DNA of 48,026 nt from an uncultured Bacilli bacterium (GTDB taxonomy: Bacteria; Bacillota_I; Bacilli_A; RF39; UBA660): positions 1 to 48,026 of the forward strand of contig CAKPBH010000006.1 in NCBI GenBank assembly GCA_934140355.1, given 5' to 3'. The number at the start of each line of letters is the position of its first letter. Within the stretch, counting starts at the first letter, position 1. A program made the position numbers and the translations under genes. The notes beneath the pieces were generated by a model that worked only from the letters and a program-made list of their open reading frames with translations, was not told where the DNA came from and did no database searches. Positions 25,380 to 33,782 of this stretch are shown here, piece by piece.

Positions 25380-25874
25380 CTATTCTTTTTCTTCCATTAA
25401 CTCTACTTCATGACCATTCTTTTTAAGTATTTTGATTAAATCTTCTGTTTTTAAGAATATTGTTGCCGTATTTTCATTAGGATGTATGCCTATCATACCG
25501 GGAGAGTTAAGAAAATCTTTATCTAAGAAAAATTTTACTTTGTTATTTTTATCATTAAGTAAGCCAAATGGCGTTACTGAGCCTGGAGTTAGTTTCAAGT
25601 ATTCTTCTAGTTCAGAAGGAGATGCAAAAGTTAAGGGACGTGTTTGGTAAACTTTACGAAATTCTTTTAAATTTACTCGTTTTTCTCCCCTGATAGTAAT
25701 TAAATAAAATTCTTGCTTTTTATCATCTCTTACTAAGATATTTTTGGCATCCAAGTTAGGATATGGTAGTTTTATCGAATCTAAATCTTCCATCGTATAA
25801 ACTGCTTTATGGTTAATTACTTCATAAGAGATATTTTTCTCATCCAATAATTGATAAATTTCTTCTTTGTTCAT
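25380..25874 (-). CDS. YbaK/ProX-type aminoacyl-tRNA deacylase (PrdX-like)
   Basis: 164 residues of the YbaK/aaRS-associated fold, closest in pattern to free-standing prolyl-tRNA editing proteins (PrdX/ProXp-ala) that hydrolyse Ala-tRNA-Pro. Visible: NHKAVYTMEDL, LDAKNILVRDDKKQEFYLI, GEKRVNLKEF, the TPGSVTPFGLL turn and GMIGIHPNENTATIFL. The conserved Lys (AKNILV) and GSVTPFG loop are present. A second, YbaK-type paralogue is at 30708. No proS is adjacent. Confidence 0.88.
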   Translation of the reverse strand: MNKEEIYQLLDEKNISYEVINHKAVYTMEDLDSIKLPYPNLDAKNILVRDDKKQEFYLITIRGEKRVNLKEFRKVYQTRPLTFASPSELEEYLKLTPGSVTPFGLLNDKNNKVKFFLDKDFLNSPGMIGIHPNENTATIFLKTEDLIKILKKNGHEVELMEEKE

Positions 25875-25881
25875 CTTCTTT

Positions 25882-25953
25882 TCTCCTTGTTGGTTAAAAT
25901 ACTTATCTTTATTTTTCTTTTTTTATCATCATTTAAAACTATTTTAGTATTTT
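25882..25953 (-). promoter_or_regulatory. Leader element upstream of the prdX-like gene
   Basis: TAAGTATTTTAACCAA then CAAGGAGA (25882-25905 on minus) matches the ogt leader at 23 of 24 positions. An 8-bp inverted partner (AAAATACT on minus, at 25946-25953) lies about 40 nt farther upstream. Confidence 0.5.
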
Positions 25954-26034
25954 TCCTTTTTTAAAGGATACTATAAAAGATTAATGATAAAGAATCCCTT
26001 ACTTAATTATTAATTATTTATAATATGTTAATTT

Positions 26035-27210
26035 TTATATTAATGATTCAAGGAAAACTGCAACTCCATCTTCATCATTTGATAAAGTAGTATAATCGAC
26101 TAGTTTTTTTATCTCATCGGAAGCATTTGCAACAGCAACACTTAACCCAGCAGTTTCAAACATAGAAATATCATTTTTATCATTTCCGATAGCAATTGTG
26201 TTCTCAATAGGAATTTTTAAATAATTGCTTAAAAATTTTAATGCATTGCCTTTAGAACATCTAAAATTTGCAACACTAAACCATTTTTCTTCATATGAAC
26301 TATTTTCACTAATTTCATCAACAAGGTGTAATTCACTAATATGAGAAATTTTTTCTTTTTCTAGATAAATTTCATCTTCTTTTTCATCAATAAACATACA
26401 TTGCTTGATATCACATGATGCTAATTGGTTAACATAATCATTATTATTCAATAGTATCTGTTTAGGATTGCGCACTTCCTTTGTAACATATTCTATATTT
26501 TCTGTTGTTAAAATTAATCTAATATCACTAACAAACGCATCTTCGACTAATTTAATCACCAAATTTTTATCAATAAATGAATTTAACAAAACTTCTTGTT
26601 TAAAGCTGTCATATATTTCTGCACCATTAGAAGAAACAATTATACAATTTGCACTAGAATCTTTCATAACTTCTAGAGTTTGATAACGTGGACGAGCTGT
26701 ACATATAATGATAATATTCCCGGCTTTCTTATTATCACGAATTGCTTTTTTTGTTCTTTCTGAAATTGTACCATTTGACTTTTTTAAAGTACCATCAGAA
26801 TCAATTAAAATTAATTTTTTATTTATCTCAAAAAGAAATTGTTTCCTATTAGAAATGCATTTAATGCCTAGCTCAGTCAACACCTTCTTTAAATTTGTAT
26901 ATTTATTACTATTAGGTATATATGCATATTTTGGCTTTCTTTGATAATGAATAAAGTGTTTTTTTAATTTTAATATTTCATTTTGATATACATTATTTTC
27001 ATTGTAATAATATGCAAATAGTGTCTTTGTTTTTTCTATATAATCATTAGAAAAATGAGACAAATCATAATTAAGACGTATCGGCATTAATTCAACACTA
27101 TCTAAATTAAATAAATTTTGAATAATAAATTCTTCATCATCTTCTATAATAGCAATTATCTGTCTATTATGCAAATTTTTCATTTCATTAAAAATATCAT
27201 AATCTTCCAT
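26035..27210 (-). CDS. HAD phosphatase (Cof type) with unknown N-terminal domain
   Basis: 391 residues. The C-terminal two thirds is a Cof-type HAD phosphatase: motif I LILIDSDGTL (Asp137 nucleophile, Asp139), motif II IIIICTARPR near 170, and motif IV AIGNDKNDISMF near 357, where GNDKND replaces the usual GDxxND; the family ending AVANASDEIKKLVDYTT is intact. The first 130 residues are outside the HAD fold and not recognised; they include EDDEEFIIQNLFN and a Tyr-rich helix. The gene begins 1 nt after the Nudix gene, so the pair is likely one unit acting on a phosphorylated or nucleotide substrate. Confidence 0.82.
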   Translation of the reverse strand: MEDYDIFNEMKNLHNRQIIAIIEDDEEFIIQNLFNLDSVELMPIRLNYDLSHFSNDYIEKTKTLFAYYYNENNVYQNEILKLKKHFIHYQRKPKYAYIPNSNKYTNLKKVLTELGIKCISNRKQFLFEINKKLILIDSDGTLKKSNGTISERTKKAIRDNKKAGNIIIICTARPRYQTLEVMKDSSANCIIVSSNGAEIYDSFKQEVLLNSFIDKNLVIKLVEDAFVSDIRLILTTENIEYVTKEVRNPKQILLNNNDYVNQLASCDIKQCMFIDEKEDEIYLEKEKISHISELHLVDEISENSSYEEKWFSVANFRCSKGNALKFLSNYLKIPIENTIAIGNDKNDISMFETAGLSVAVANASDEIKKLVDYTTLSNDEDGVAVFLESLI

Positions 27211-27211
27211 A

Positions 27212-27745
27212 TTATAAATCTGAACTAGCCTTTAAGAATTCATCCCATATTAAAATCATATCATCAAGAGCAGAATTATTTTCTTTGGTTGTTTTTTTAT
27301 TTTCAATTAAAGTATTTCTTAAATCATTTACATTTACATATCGACACTCATAATTTTGCACTAATTCATTAGAATCTAAATTTTTCTTAGAATCATCGTA
27401 AATAAGGTCACAGTAAACAACATAATAATATATTTCAACTAATCTATTTTTCCCACTATCATGATAATTCTTACAGTAATACTTTATAGCATAAAATAAA
27501 TCAATTTTTTCTGTATCAAGAGATATTCCAGTCTCTTCTAGTATTTCTCTTTTTAAGCCTTCTTCCAACGTCTCGTTTTTTTCTAAGTGTCCACCGGGAA
27601 ATTCATAATGTTGCAATCCATTAGAATAACACATTAATACCTCATTCTTTGAATTAATAAGGATAGCACGCGCTCGAGTCGTTTTTTCATCGATTTCTTT
27701 TGGAGAAATGTTATCATAATTATAAATTTTTTCAATAGTTTTCAT
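27212..27745 (-). CDS. Nudix hydrolase
   Basis: 177 residues with a full Nudix box (GX5EX7REUXEEXGU) at 52-74: GGHLEKNETL...REILEETGI. The box hydrolyses a nucleoside-diphosphate-linked substrate; which one cannot be told. The preceding RARAILINSKNEVLMCY is the usual first strand pair. GAGGTG before the ATG overlaps the stop of the small LysR-like frame upstream, and the HAD gene follows at once. Confidence 0.9.
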   Translation of the reverse strand: MKTIEKIYNYDNISPKEIDEKTTRARAILINSKNEVLMCYSNGLQHYEFPGGHLEKNETLEEGLKREILEETGISLDTEKIDLFYAIKYYCKNYHDSGKNRLVEIYYYVVYCDLIYDDSKKNLDSNELVQNYECRYVNVNDLRNTLIENKKTTKENNSALDDMILIWDEFLKASSDL

Positions 27746-27749
27746 TTTA

Positions 27750-27914
27750 TCACCTCTTATTTTTTATTTTAATTAAAGAATAATAATCATTTGGATTTAT
27801 ATTATAACTTAATGATGATTGAGCAATATTTAAATTTTTTGATGCACTAGTAAATCCATTGTAATAAACAACATAATAGAAATATTTAAATAAATTTAAA
27901 TTAAAATTGTTCAT
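27750..27914 (-). pseudogene. Truncated LysR-type helix-turn-helix fragment
   Basis: 54-residue frame that starts like a LysR regulator: LNLFKYFYYVVYYNGFTSAS, then KNLNIAQSSLSYNI, matching helices 1-3 of the LysR DNA-binding domain (compare LYKLFYLVCQNGSFSKTAEI in the regulator at 45451). After SYNI the recognition helix and the rest are replaced by an unrelated tail NPNDYYSLIKIKNKR and a TGA. GGGAGGAG stands 7 nt before the ATG and an extended -10 lies upstream, so it may still be translated. Its stop overlaps the Nudix ribosome site, which would couple them. Most likely the remnant of a regulator lost by deletion. Confidence 0.65.
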
Positions 27915-27949
27915 GGAAACACTCCTCCCAAAAGTAAATAATTAAATAT

Positions 27950-27955
27950 AGTATA
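27950..27955 (-). promoter_or_regulatory. Extended -10 upstream of the LysR fragment and Nudix-HAD pair
   Basis: Minus strand TGGTATACT (TATACT at 27950-27955), just after the terminator of the XRE gene. No clear -35. Confidence 0.5.
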
Positions 27956-27959
27956 CCAT

Positions 27960-27990
27960 GAAAAAAGCAGATTTCTTAAAAAATTTGCTT
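27960..27990 (-). terminator. Terminator of the XRE-regulator gene
   Basis: AAGCAAATTT/AAATCTGCTT stem with one mismatch, 6-nt loop, followed by TTTTTTC on minus; overlaps the stop codon region. Confidence 0.75.
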
Positions 27991-28597
27991 ATTTACTCAT
28001 TACTTTTTTTGCCCAACCTCTCCTCTTACATTTAGGACATTTTAAATATCTCGTTGTTGCCATATGAGGAGCAAAGACTGCTTCTTTATAGGTAGGAATA
28101 AACTTATCATGGCAAGTTTTACATTCATAATATCCCGCGTCAACTTCTAATTTTAACCAAGCAAAGGTTGTGATTACAAAGATTAAAGTTGCTAGAAAGA
28201 TAATCGTTCCAAGAAGTGGTCCTTCTTCTAAAGTAAAACCTGCTAATAAGATTAGTCCTGTATAAAAGATAGTAGATATCATTAATCCAATTCTTTCCGA
28301 AAAGATTAACTTTTTATTTTTCTCTTCATCTTGTCTTGCTAACTCTAATAATAATTTTTCATTTTTTTCTTGATAATCTTTCATTTCTATTTTCTCACCA
28401 TTTAGAAGTTCATTGACCGTAATTCCTAAAATATTACATAACTCTAGCATAATTCCAGCATCTGGTAGAGACAATCCTCTCTCCCATTTAGATACTGCTC
28501 TATCAGTAATAGATAACTTTTCTGCAAGTTGCTCCTGGGTTAGATTCTTTTTGTGCCGACATTCTTGAATAAATTTTCCAATTCTTTTTAAATCCAT
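27989..28597 (-). CDS. XRE-family membrane regulator with zinc ribbon
   Basis: About 202 residues. N-terminal Cro/CI-type helix-turn-helix (IGKFIQECRHKKNLTQEQLA...LSITDRAVSKWERGLSLPDAGIM) followed by an ITVNELLNGE hinge. Two hydrophobic helices (FYTGLILLAGFTL; GTIIFLATLIFVITTFAWL) make it a membrane-tethered regulator. The C-terminus has CKTC and CPKC pairs, a likely four-Cys zinc ribbon. A TTG at 28615 is possible, but AAGGAAGG fits the ATG at 28597. Targets are unknown; this architecture is common in gut Firmicutes. Confidence 0.85.
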   Translation of the reverse strand: MDLKRIGKFIQECRHKKNLTQEQLAEKLSITDRAVSKWERGLSLPDAGIMLELCNILGITVNELLNGEKIEMKDYQEKNEKLLLELARQDEEKNKKLIFSERIGLMISTIFYTGLILLAGFTLEEGPLLGTIIFLATLIFVITTFAWLKLEVDAGYYECKTCHDKFIPTYKEAVFAPHMATTRYLKCPKCKRRGWAKKVMSK

Positions 28598-28694
28598 AAA
28601 CTTCCTTCCTTTCAACCTTATTTTACGCTAAATATTTTTCTATTTACACATACTGTTGGTTTGGTTGATGAGAAAATACTTAAATTTATTTTTA

Positions 28695-30233
28695 TTATAA
28701 GTGATAATACTTTATCATAGAATCATATTCTTTATCAATTAGTTCATCAAATTCATTTCCCATTTTAATACTTAGTTCTAATAACATTCCATCATATACT
28801 AAAACTTTTTTAAACGGAATAACCGAAGTCATTACAATATGAGGTAATTCATTATAAGGGATAATATTATCTATATTATCATTTATACCTTTTACCATAT
28901 ATATTCTATCTCTTTCCATAAATGCTGTATATTCTAGCTCATATTTAGAAATAATAAATATACTTCTGATTCCTTTTTTAAATTCATTTGCGATACTCAA
29001 TTCTTCTTGATTAAATTTATATGGATTATCTAAACAAAATTCTTCCGTAATTTCTGCTTTATTCTCCCAATACTTATCTACAATATCTCTAATCTCATAT
29101 GGATTGATACCATTATGATTGTAAATTTTGATGTGAGAATTGATTTTGTACTTTTTATTGGTAAATTCTAATAGGCAAAAATATATTTTATAAAATAATT
29201 TTGCCTCTTTTTTAGAAAGACAAGCATTTTGTTGTTTTACATATTTTTTTGTTTTATTCATTTTAAGGTTTATTTCTTTAACTTTTATTTCTTTTGCTTC
29301 ATTAGGGGTTAAACCATTTAATGCTCCTGATGGCATTTCGTCCATAGCGTCATCTAATGTTTTAAAAAATTTAGTTAAGTTGGTATGCTCTAGTGCTGGG
29401 ACACTTTGAATGGATTCTTTTAAAGAAGTTCTATCCATATTTAACACGGCATACTCTCTAATCGTTTCAATTGCAGATTGCCAAAAGAATGGTAATTTTT
29501 CTAATTCATTCAGAAATTTTTTGATTTTTGGATTATGAATATCAAAATCATGATAAAATAGGGTTTTATATTTTTTTAAATCTATTTTACAACTTCCTGC
29601 TATTCCTTGCTTCTTTTTTTGTTCTTCTAACTCATCTTCTATACCACAATAATCTTGATAAACGGCAAGAGGAATATTTTCCCCTAAGCCATCAATATTT
29701 TTACCTTCAATAAATACATAATAATTAAATAATTTATTATTTAGCATATAATTCCATATCACTTCAGAATCTATGTTTGTTACTCCTGATGCAAATTGAC
29801 ATACTGTATCCAATAATGCTGAACCTTGCATTTTGCAATAACTTACTAACAATTCATTTAATTCATCGATTTTCTTTTTCTCAGTCCAATTTACTTTTTT
29901 TAAAGCTTGCTTAACTTTATCTATCATTTCTTCTGGAATATGACTTTCTTTATAGTGATCATATTCAAGTAAGAATTTTTGACACAAAGTTTTTCTTTCC
30001 CAATCATATTTATCATCTAGATACTTTATTTCTAATACCATTTTTAAGTATTTTAATTCTCTTGTTGTACAAATATCAATAATATTTTCGGGGTTATCAT
30101 AAACTTTATATATGGCATCTAACATCTTTGTTTTTGATATTTTCTCGTAATCTTTAAAACCTCTTACAATTCTTGTATATTGTTTATAAACATATTCTTT
30201 TCTATATCCGTTTATTCTATCATACATCTTCAT
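28695..30233 (-). CDS. Hypothetical protein, 512 aa
   Basis: Not recognised. Predicted soluble, no signal or membrane helix. The first 130 residues are rich in Tyr, Lys and charged helices (RINGYRKEYVYKQYTRIV, a TRELKYLKMVLEIKYLDD stretch). The middle has LNELEKLPFFWQSAIETIRE and SGALNGLTPNEAKEI, a short motif reminiscent of linker segments in SEC-C/YecA-type proteins, without their Cys cluster. The C-terminal part is alpha/beta. AGGAG lies 9 nt before the ATG. Monocistronic by spacing. Confidence 0.7.
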   Translation of the reverse strand: MKMYDRINGYRKEYVYKQYTRIVRGFKDYEKISKTKMLDAIYKVYDNPENIIDICTTRELKYLKMVLEIKYLDDKYDWERKTLCQKFLLEYDHYKESHIPEEMIDKVKQALKKVNWTEKKKIDELNELLVSYCKMQGSALLDTVCQFASGVTNIDSEVIWNYMLNNKLFNYYVFIEGKNIDGLGENIPLAVYQDYCGIEDELEEQKKKQGIAGSCKIDLKKYKTLFYHDFDIHNPKIKKFLNELEKLPFFWQSAIETIREYAVLNMDRTSLKESIQSVPALEHTNLTKFFKTLDDAMDEMPSGALNGLTPNEAKEIKVKEINLKMNKTKKYVKQQNACLSKKEAKLFYKIYFCLLEFTNKKYKINSHIKIYNHNGINPYEIRDIVDKYWENKAEITEEFCLDNPYKFNQEELSIANEFKKGIRSIFIISKYELEYTAFMERDRIYMVKGINDNIDNIIPYNELPHIVMTSVIPFKKVLVYDGMLLELSIKMGNEFDELIDKEYDSMIKYYHL

Positions 30234-30277
30234 CTTCTATTACTCCTAACATATTTAATTTTTATCAAATTTTCTTA

Positions 30278-30354
30278 AAAATACTGATAAGGATTTTAAT
30301 TTATCAATAAAATATTAATCTTAATAAACATTTAAAATTAATTTTAAGTATTTT
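30278..30354. repeat. Inverted AAAATACT/AGTATTTT pair
   Basis: AAAATACT at 30278-30285 and AGTATTTT at 30347-30354 flank 61 bp of AT-rich DNA between the 512-aa gene and DUF4186. Same motif pair as upstream of ogt and prdX; possibly a loose terminator hairpin for the DUF4186 transcript. Confidence 0.4.
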
Positions 30355-30715
30355 TCTTTTCTACTTCTCTTTCTATCCAAAAGATAATAACTTCTACAAT
30401 ATAATCTATTTCTTCTTTGGATAATTCTTTTCCTTTTTGGATATGATGAATTCTTTCCAAGCAACCTCTACAGCAACATCCCGTTGCGTGCTGAGCAATG
30501 AATACGGGGTGAACTTGTCTCATAGGAGTTTGTTTGCCATCATTTTTGGGGCTTTTAGAACCCAGTCTTTTACTAACTAATTCATAAGCATCTTTTCTAA
30601 TTTTGTCGATTCCTTTTTCTTTTGTGTACAAAATCATTTTACTATTTAAATGGAATGAACCTCTAAATTTTGTTTTAGATAAAGAATCTAATAATTTTGG
30701 AATATCTCTATTCAT
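30344..30715 (-). CDS. DUF4186 family protein
   Basis: 123 residues matching DUF4186: PKLLDSLSKTKFRGSFHL start, KNDGKQTPMRQVHPVFIAQH, then ATGCCCRGCLERIHHIQKG and IIFWIEREV at the end. The His/Cys-rich centre (HPVFIAQHATGCCCRGC...HH) suggests a bound metal. Function is unknown. Its start overlaps the ybaK stop by 8 nt. Confidence 0.85.
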   Translation of the reverse strand: MNRDIPKLLDSLSKTKFRGSFHLNSKMILYTKEKGIDKIRKDAYELVSKRLGSKSPKNDGKQTPMRQVHPVFIAQHATGCCCRGCLERIHHIQKGKELSKEEIDYIVEVIIFWIEREVEKKNT

Positions 30716-31202
30716 TTGTCTCTTCCCTATCTTTCGTTACTTCTGCAAATTGATAATGAATTACTTTTGCTAAATCTTTTAAATCAACCTCTACTTGATA
30801 GCCAATTTTTCCTCCACTAAAAATGAAAGAAGAAAAATTTTTGGCAGAAGAGTCAATAATAACTTGAAAAGGCTTCTTTAATCCAATCGGAGAACATCCT
30901 CCATGGACATAACCAGTTAAAGGGAATAATTCTTTTTGAGGAATCATCTCAATACTTTTCTCTCCTACACTTTTTGCACATTTTTTAAAGTCTAATTCTT
31001 CTCTAACGGGAATCATAAAGACATAATTTTTCTTTGACTTGGCTACGGTTACTAGTGTTTTAAAGACTTTTCTTTCATCTTCATTTAACACTTTAGCCAC
31101 CTCTATTCCACTTATTGCAGAAGTATTGCCATAGAAGTATTCTTGATACTTAATTTTCTTTTGATCTAATATTCTCATTACATTTGTTTTTTCTTGTTTC
31201 AT
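30708..31202 (-). CDS. ybaK: Cys-tRNA(Pro)/Cys-tRNA deacylase YbaK
   Basis: 164-residue YbaK/EbsC protein that hydrolyses Cys-tRNA-Pro formed by ProRS. Typical segments: MRILDQKKIKYQEYFY, EVAKVLNEDERKVFKTLVTV (catalytic Lys in VFKTLV), KSKKNYVFMIPVREELDFKK, the GCSPIGLKKPFQVIID turn and ISGGKIGYQVEVDLKDL-like end. Coupled to DUF4186 downstream. It differs from the PrdX-type paralogue at 25380, so the genome has two stand-alone editing activities here. Confidence 0.93.
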   Translation of the reverse strand: MKQEKTNVMRILDQKKIKYQEYFYGNTSAISGIEVAKVLNEDERKVFKTLVTVAKSKKNYVFMIPVREELDFKKCAKSVGEKSIEMIPQKELFPLTGYVHGGCSPIGLKKPFQVIIDSSAKNFSSFIFSGGKIGYQVEVDLKDLAKVIHYQFAEVTKDREETNE

Positions 31203-31238
31203 TCTATCACCAACAATTTATCTTTAAGTGAATTTAAT

Positions 31239-31850
31239 CTACTCTTTATCTAACTCTTCCATTGTGTAAGTAGAATATCCTTCATATTGATAACTCGCAT
31301 CAATTCCTTTCATAAACACTTGACGGTCATTTATTTTAGAAGTCAAAGCATTTTTTAGTAAAAGCATAATTTCAACATCTTTAATTGGACTTCTTTCCAT
31401 AGCAAGTAAGTAATCTTCTTTATTTATCTTGCTCCAATCAATAACCTTCTTTAATTGTTTTTTTAAAATCATATCTAACCAAATTCTAGTACTTCTTCCA
31501 TTTCCTTCACGAAAGGGGTGTGCGATATTCATTTCCACATATTTTTTTACAATTTCTTCAAATGTTTTCTCTGGCATATTATCTATTTTATTTAGGACAT
31601 CTTCTAAATACATACTTGAAGCAAACCGAAAAGTTCCTTTAGCAATATTTTCTTTTCTCATTTTACCAGCAAATGAATAAATATCATGAAATAAAAATTC
31701 ATGAATCTTCGAAAGTCCTTTAAATGTGCCTACCTCAAACTCATCAATCTTTTTTGTATCAAATAGTTCCATAGCTTTTAATTTTGTAATTCTCTCTTCC
31801 TCACGAGCAAGGTCATAAGAGTTCTTTATTCCAAGTTTATTTTCTAACAT
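31239..31850 (-). CDS. Fic-domain AMPylase-like protein, class III type
   Basis: 203 residues. The Fic motif HPFREGNGRSTR is at 111-122 with catalytic His111 and the Arg119/Arg122 anion-binding pair. The beta-hairpin flap (KGTFRFASSMYLEDVLN) is present. Near the C-terminus SYQYEG (186-191) fits the inhibitory (S/T)xxxE(G/N) helix motif that marks single-domain class III Fic enzymes, which are autoinhibited by this Glu. The enzyme would transfer AMP from ATP to a hydroxyl on a protein target (unknown). No separate antitoxin-like gene is next to it. AAGGAGGA precedes the ATG. Confidence 0.88.
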   Translation of the reverse strand: MLENKLGIKNSYDLAREEERITKLKAMELFDTKKIDEFEVGTFKGLSKIHEFLFHDIYSFAGKMRKENIAKGTFRFASSMYLEDVLNKIDNMPEKTFEEIVKKYVEMNIAHPFREGNGRSTRIWLDMILKKQLKKVIDWSKINKEDYLLAMERSPIKDVEIMLLLKNALTSKINDRQVFMKGIDASYQYEGYSTYTMEELDKE

Positions 31851-32133
31851 ACTTGTCCTCCTTATGATTAATATTTTATCAAAAATCTAAGAAAAAGTCT
31901 TTAGTTTTGGGTTTATTTTGGATAGAAAATACTTCAATAGTTTTTTCTTTTTAGATAATTATCAATAACAAAAAGAACCATATTTGATAAAAATAATGAT
32001 TCTTTAATTTTTCTTAACAGTAAAAAGGTTGTTTTCTAGCGTAAAACAAATTATCAAAGAATAGACTTAGAAAGTATTTTATTTTTATTATCTATTTAAA
32101 ACTATTCCTTTTGTATTTTAATAGTAAAGTAAT

Positions 32134-32817
32134 TTATTGATAATTATCTGTGAAGGCTTTAATTTCTTTATCAGTTGGTGTTGAAGAAAATCTTTGGCCT
32201 TCTCTCCAGTTTCCTCCTTTAGCCATATTCTCTAATAACTTGCCACTTTGGCCAAGTCCAGATGAAGCGGATGTACAAAATGGAATAACAGTTTTTCCCG
32301 TAAAATCATTTGCTTTAACAAAGGTATTTACTGGCCAAGCCGCGATTCCCCACCATATTGGATAACCAATCAAGACTGTATCATAACTTTCCCAATTTTC
32401 GACTTTGGTTGTTGTTAGTTCTACATTTCTTTTGGATTCATCAGCGTGTTCTTTTGAAACTCTAGAGTTTTCATTGCTCCAGTTTAAGTCTTCTGAAGTA
32501 TATACTTCTTTAGGGACTATTTCAAATATATCTGCACCTAAGTTATTAGCAATTTTTTTGGCTACTTCTTCAGTATGCTTTTGAGCAGAATAATAAACAA
32601 CTAGAATTTTCTTTCCTGTAGTGGTATTTTGGTTAGTATTACTATCATTACTATCGTTACTATTATTTTCATCATCATCTAGAACAGTTCCACTATTTTG
32701 ATTTCCATTATTATTTAGTTCACTGTTTTTAGATTTTTCATTAAATAAATAATAAGCTCCTGCACCTACTACAACAATTAAGAGTAGAGTGATTACTACT
32801 ATCATACTTTTTTTCAC
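32134..32817 (-). CDS. Membrane-anchored flavodoxin
   Basis: 227 residues. An N-terminal hydrophobic helix (about 5-24) without a lipobox Cys is followed by an acidic Asn/Asp/Ser linker to about residue 68, then a flavodoxin fold: LVVYYSAQKHTEEVAKKIA (phosphate loop), VLIGYPIWWGIAAWPVNTFV (isoalloxazine region) and the FCTSASSGLGQSG loop. The FMN domain would sit outside the membrane, an extracytoplasmic electron carrier. Twelve nt downstream of the aldo/keto reductase and under the same MerR-type promoter. Confidence 0.88.
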   Translation of the reverse strand: MKKSMIVVITLLLIVVVGAGAYYLFNEKSKNSELNNNGNQNSGTVLDDDENNSNDSNDSNTNQNTTTGKKILVVYYSAQKHTEEVAKKIANNLGADIFEIVPKEVYTSEDLNWSNENSRVSKEHADESKRNVELTTTKVENWESYDTVLIGYPIWWGIAAWPVNTFVKANDFTGKTVIPFCTSASSGLGQSGKLLENMAKGGNWREGQRFSSTPTDKEIKAFTDNYQ

Positions 32818-32829
32818 TAGTATTCCTCC

Positions 32830-33720
32830 TTACCAATTTTTCTTGTCTTTACGACAATCTTGATTATTTCTTCTTGATGCAACTATCTCATCAAACCACT
32901 CTACCATTTTAGGATCTTGATGGTTAAAGAATAAACTGTTGTTGGTATCTAATTTGTTAATTTCTTCCATATCGTCTTTTGAAAGTTCAAAATCAAAGAC
33001 ATTAAAGTTTTCTTCTATTCTTTCTATATGAGTTGATTTACAAGCAATAATAACACCTCTTTGAATTAACCATCTAAGCATGACTTGAGCAGAAGATTTA
33101 TTGTATTTCTTTCCAATATTTACTAGTGTTTCATTTTCAAATAAGCCATTTCTTCCTTCCCCAAACGGAGCCCATGCTTCCATTTTTACGCCATATTTTT
33201 CCATATTTTTTTGGGCTTCTACTTGTGCATTCAATGGGTTTACTTCGACTTGATTAATGGCTGGTATAACTTGGCGACCAAATAAGCAAATATCACTTAG
33301 ACGATCTGGATAGAAGTTCGATACGCCAATGGCTTTAATTTTTCCTTCTTGATATAATTCTTCTAAAGCACGATAAGCACCATAATAGTCCGCGAATGGT
33401 TGATGAAGTAAGACTAAATCAATATAATCTGTCTTTAATTTTCTTAAAGATTCCATAACGGATTTTTTACAATTTTCATAGCCATAATTATCTATCCATA
33501 TTTTGGTAGTGATAAATAACTCATTTCTTGGGATTCCACATTCTGCGATTGCTTCTCCTACACCTTCTTCATTAAAGTAACTTTGAGCGGTATCAATTGC
33601 TCTATACCCTACTTTAATGGCATCCAAAACACACCTTTTTGTATCCTCGGCTGGGATTTGATATACCCCAAATCCTAGTATTGGCATTTCTATGCCATTA
33701 TTTAATTTTACATATTCCAT
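32830..33720 (-). CDS. Aldo/keto reductase
   Basis: 296-residue NADPH-dependent AKR (prostaglandin-F synthase/2,5-diketogluconate reductase group). The catalytic tetrad is visible: Asp43, Tyr48 (AIDTAQSYFNEE), Lys73 (ITTKIW) and His106 (LLHQPF); the IGVSNFYPDRL and INQVEVNPL strands follow. It reduces aldehydes or ketones; the true substrate is unknown. Its promoter has a 19-bp spacer and lies back to back with merR, so MerR activation under carbonyl or thiol stress is the expected control. Confidence 0.93.
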   Translation of the reverse strand: MEYVKLNNGIEMPILGFGVYQIPAEDTKRCVLDAIKVGYRAIDTAQSYFNEEGVGEAIAECGIPRNELFITTKIWIDNYGYENCKKSVMESLRKLKTDYIDLVLLHQPFADYYGAYRALEELYQEGKIKAIGVSNFYPDRLSDICLFGRQVIPAINQVEVNPLNAQVEAQKNMEKYGVKMEAWAPFGEGRNGLFENETLVNIGKKYNKSSAQVMLRWLIQRGVIIACKSTHIERIEENFNVFDFELSKDDMEEINKLDTNNSLFFNHQDPKMVEWFDEIVASRRNNQDCRKDKKNW

Positions 33721-33753
33721 AAAATCATCCTTTCTTTCTTTTTAGAAAATCTG

Positions 33754-33782
33754 TTGACTTCTAAAATTGATTACACTATAAT
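33754..33782 (+). promoter_or_regulatory. Promoter of the merR-like gene
   Basis: Plus strand -35 TTGACT (33754-33759), 17-bp spacer, consensus -10 TATAAT (33777-33782). The regulator site for the divergent promoter lies just downstream, suggesting autoregulation. Confidence 0.8.

Noticed and set aside
30278..30354. AAAATACT/AGTATTTT pair as a strong terminator
   Set aside because: The 8-bp stem with a 61-nt loop is too weak to call with confidence; listed only as a repeat.
25380..31202. Two YbaK-fold genes as a recent duplication
   Set aside because: One is PrdX-like and the other YbaK/EbsC-like, with different motifs; they are old paralogues.
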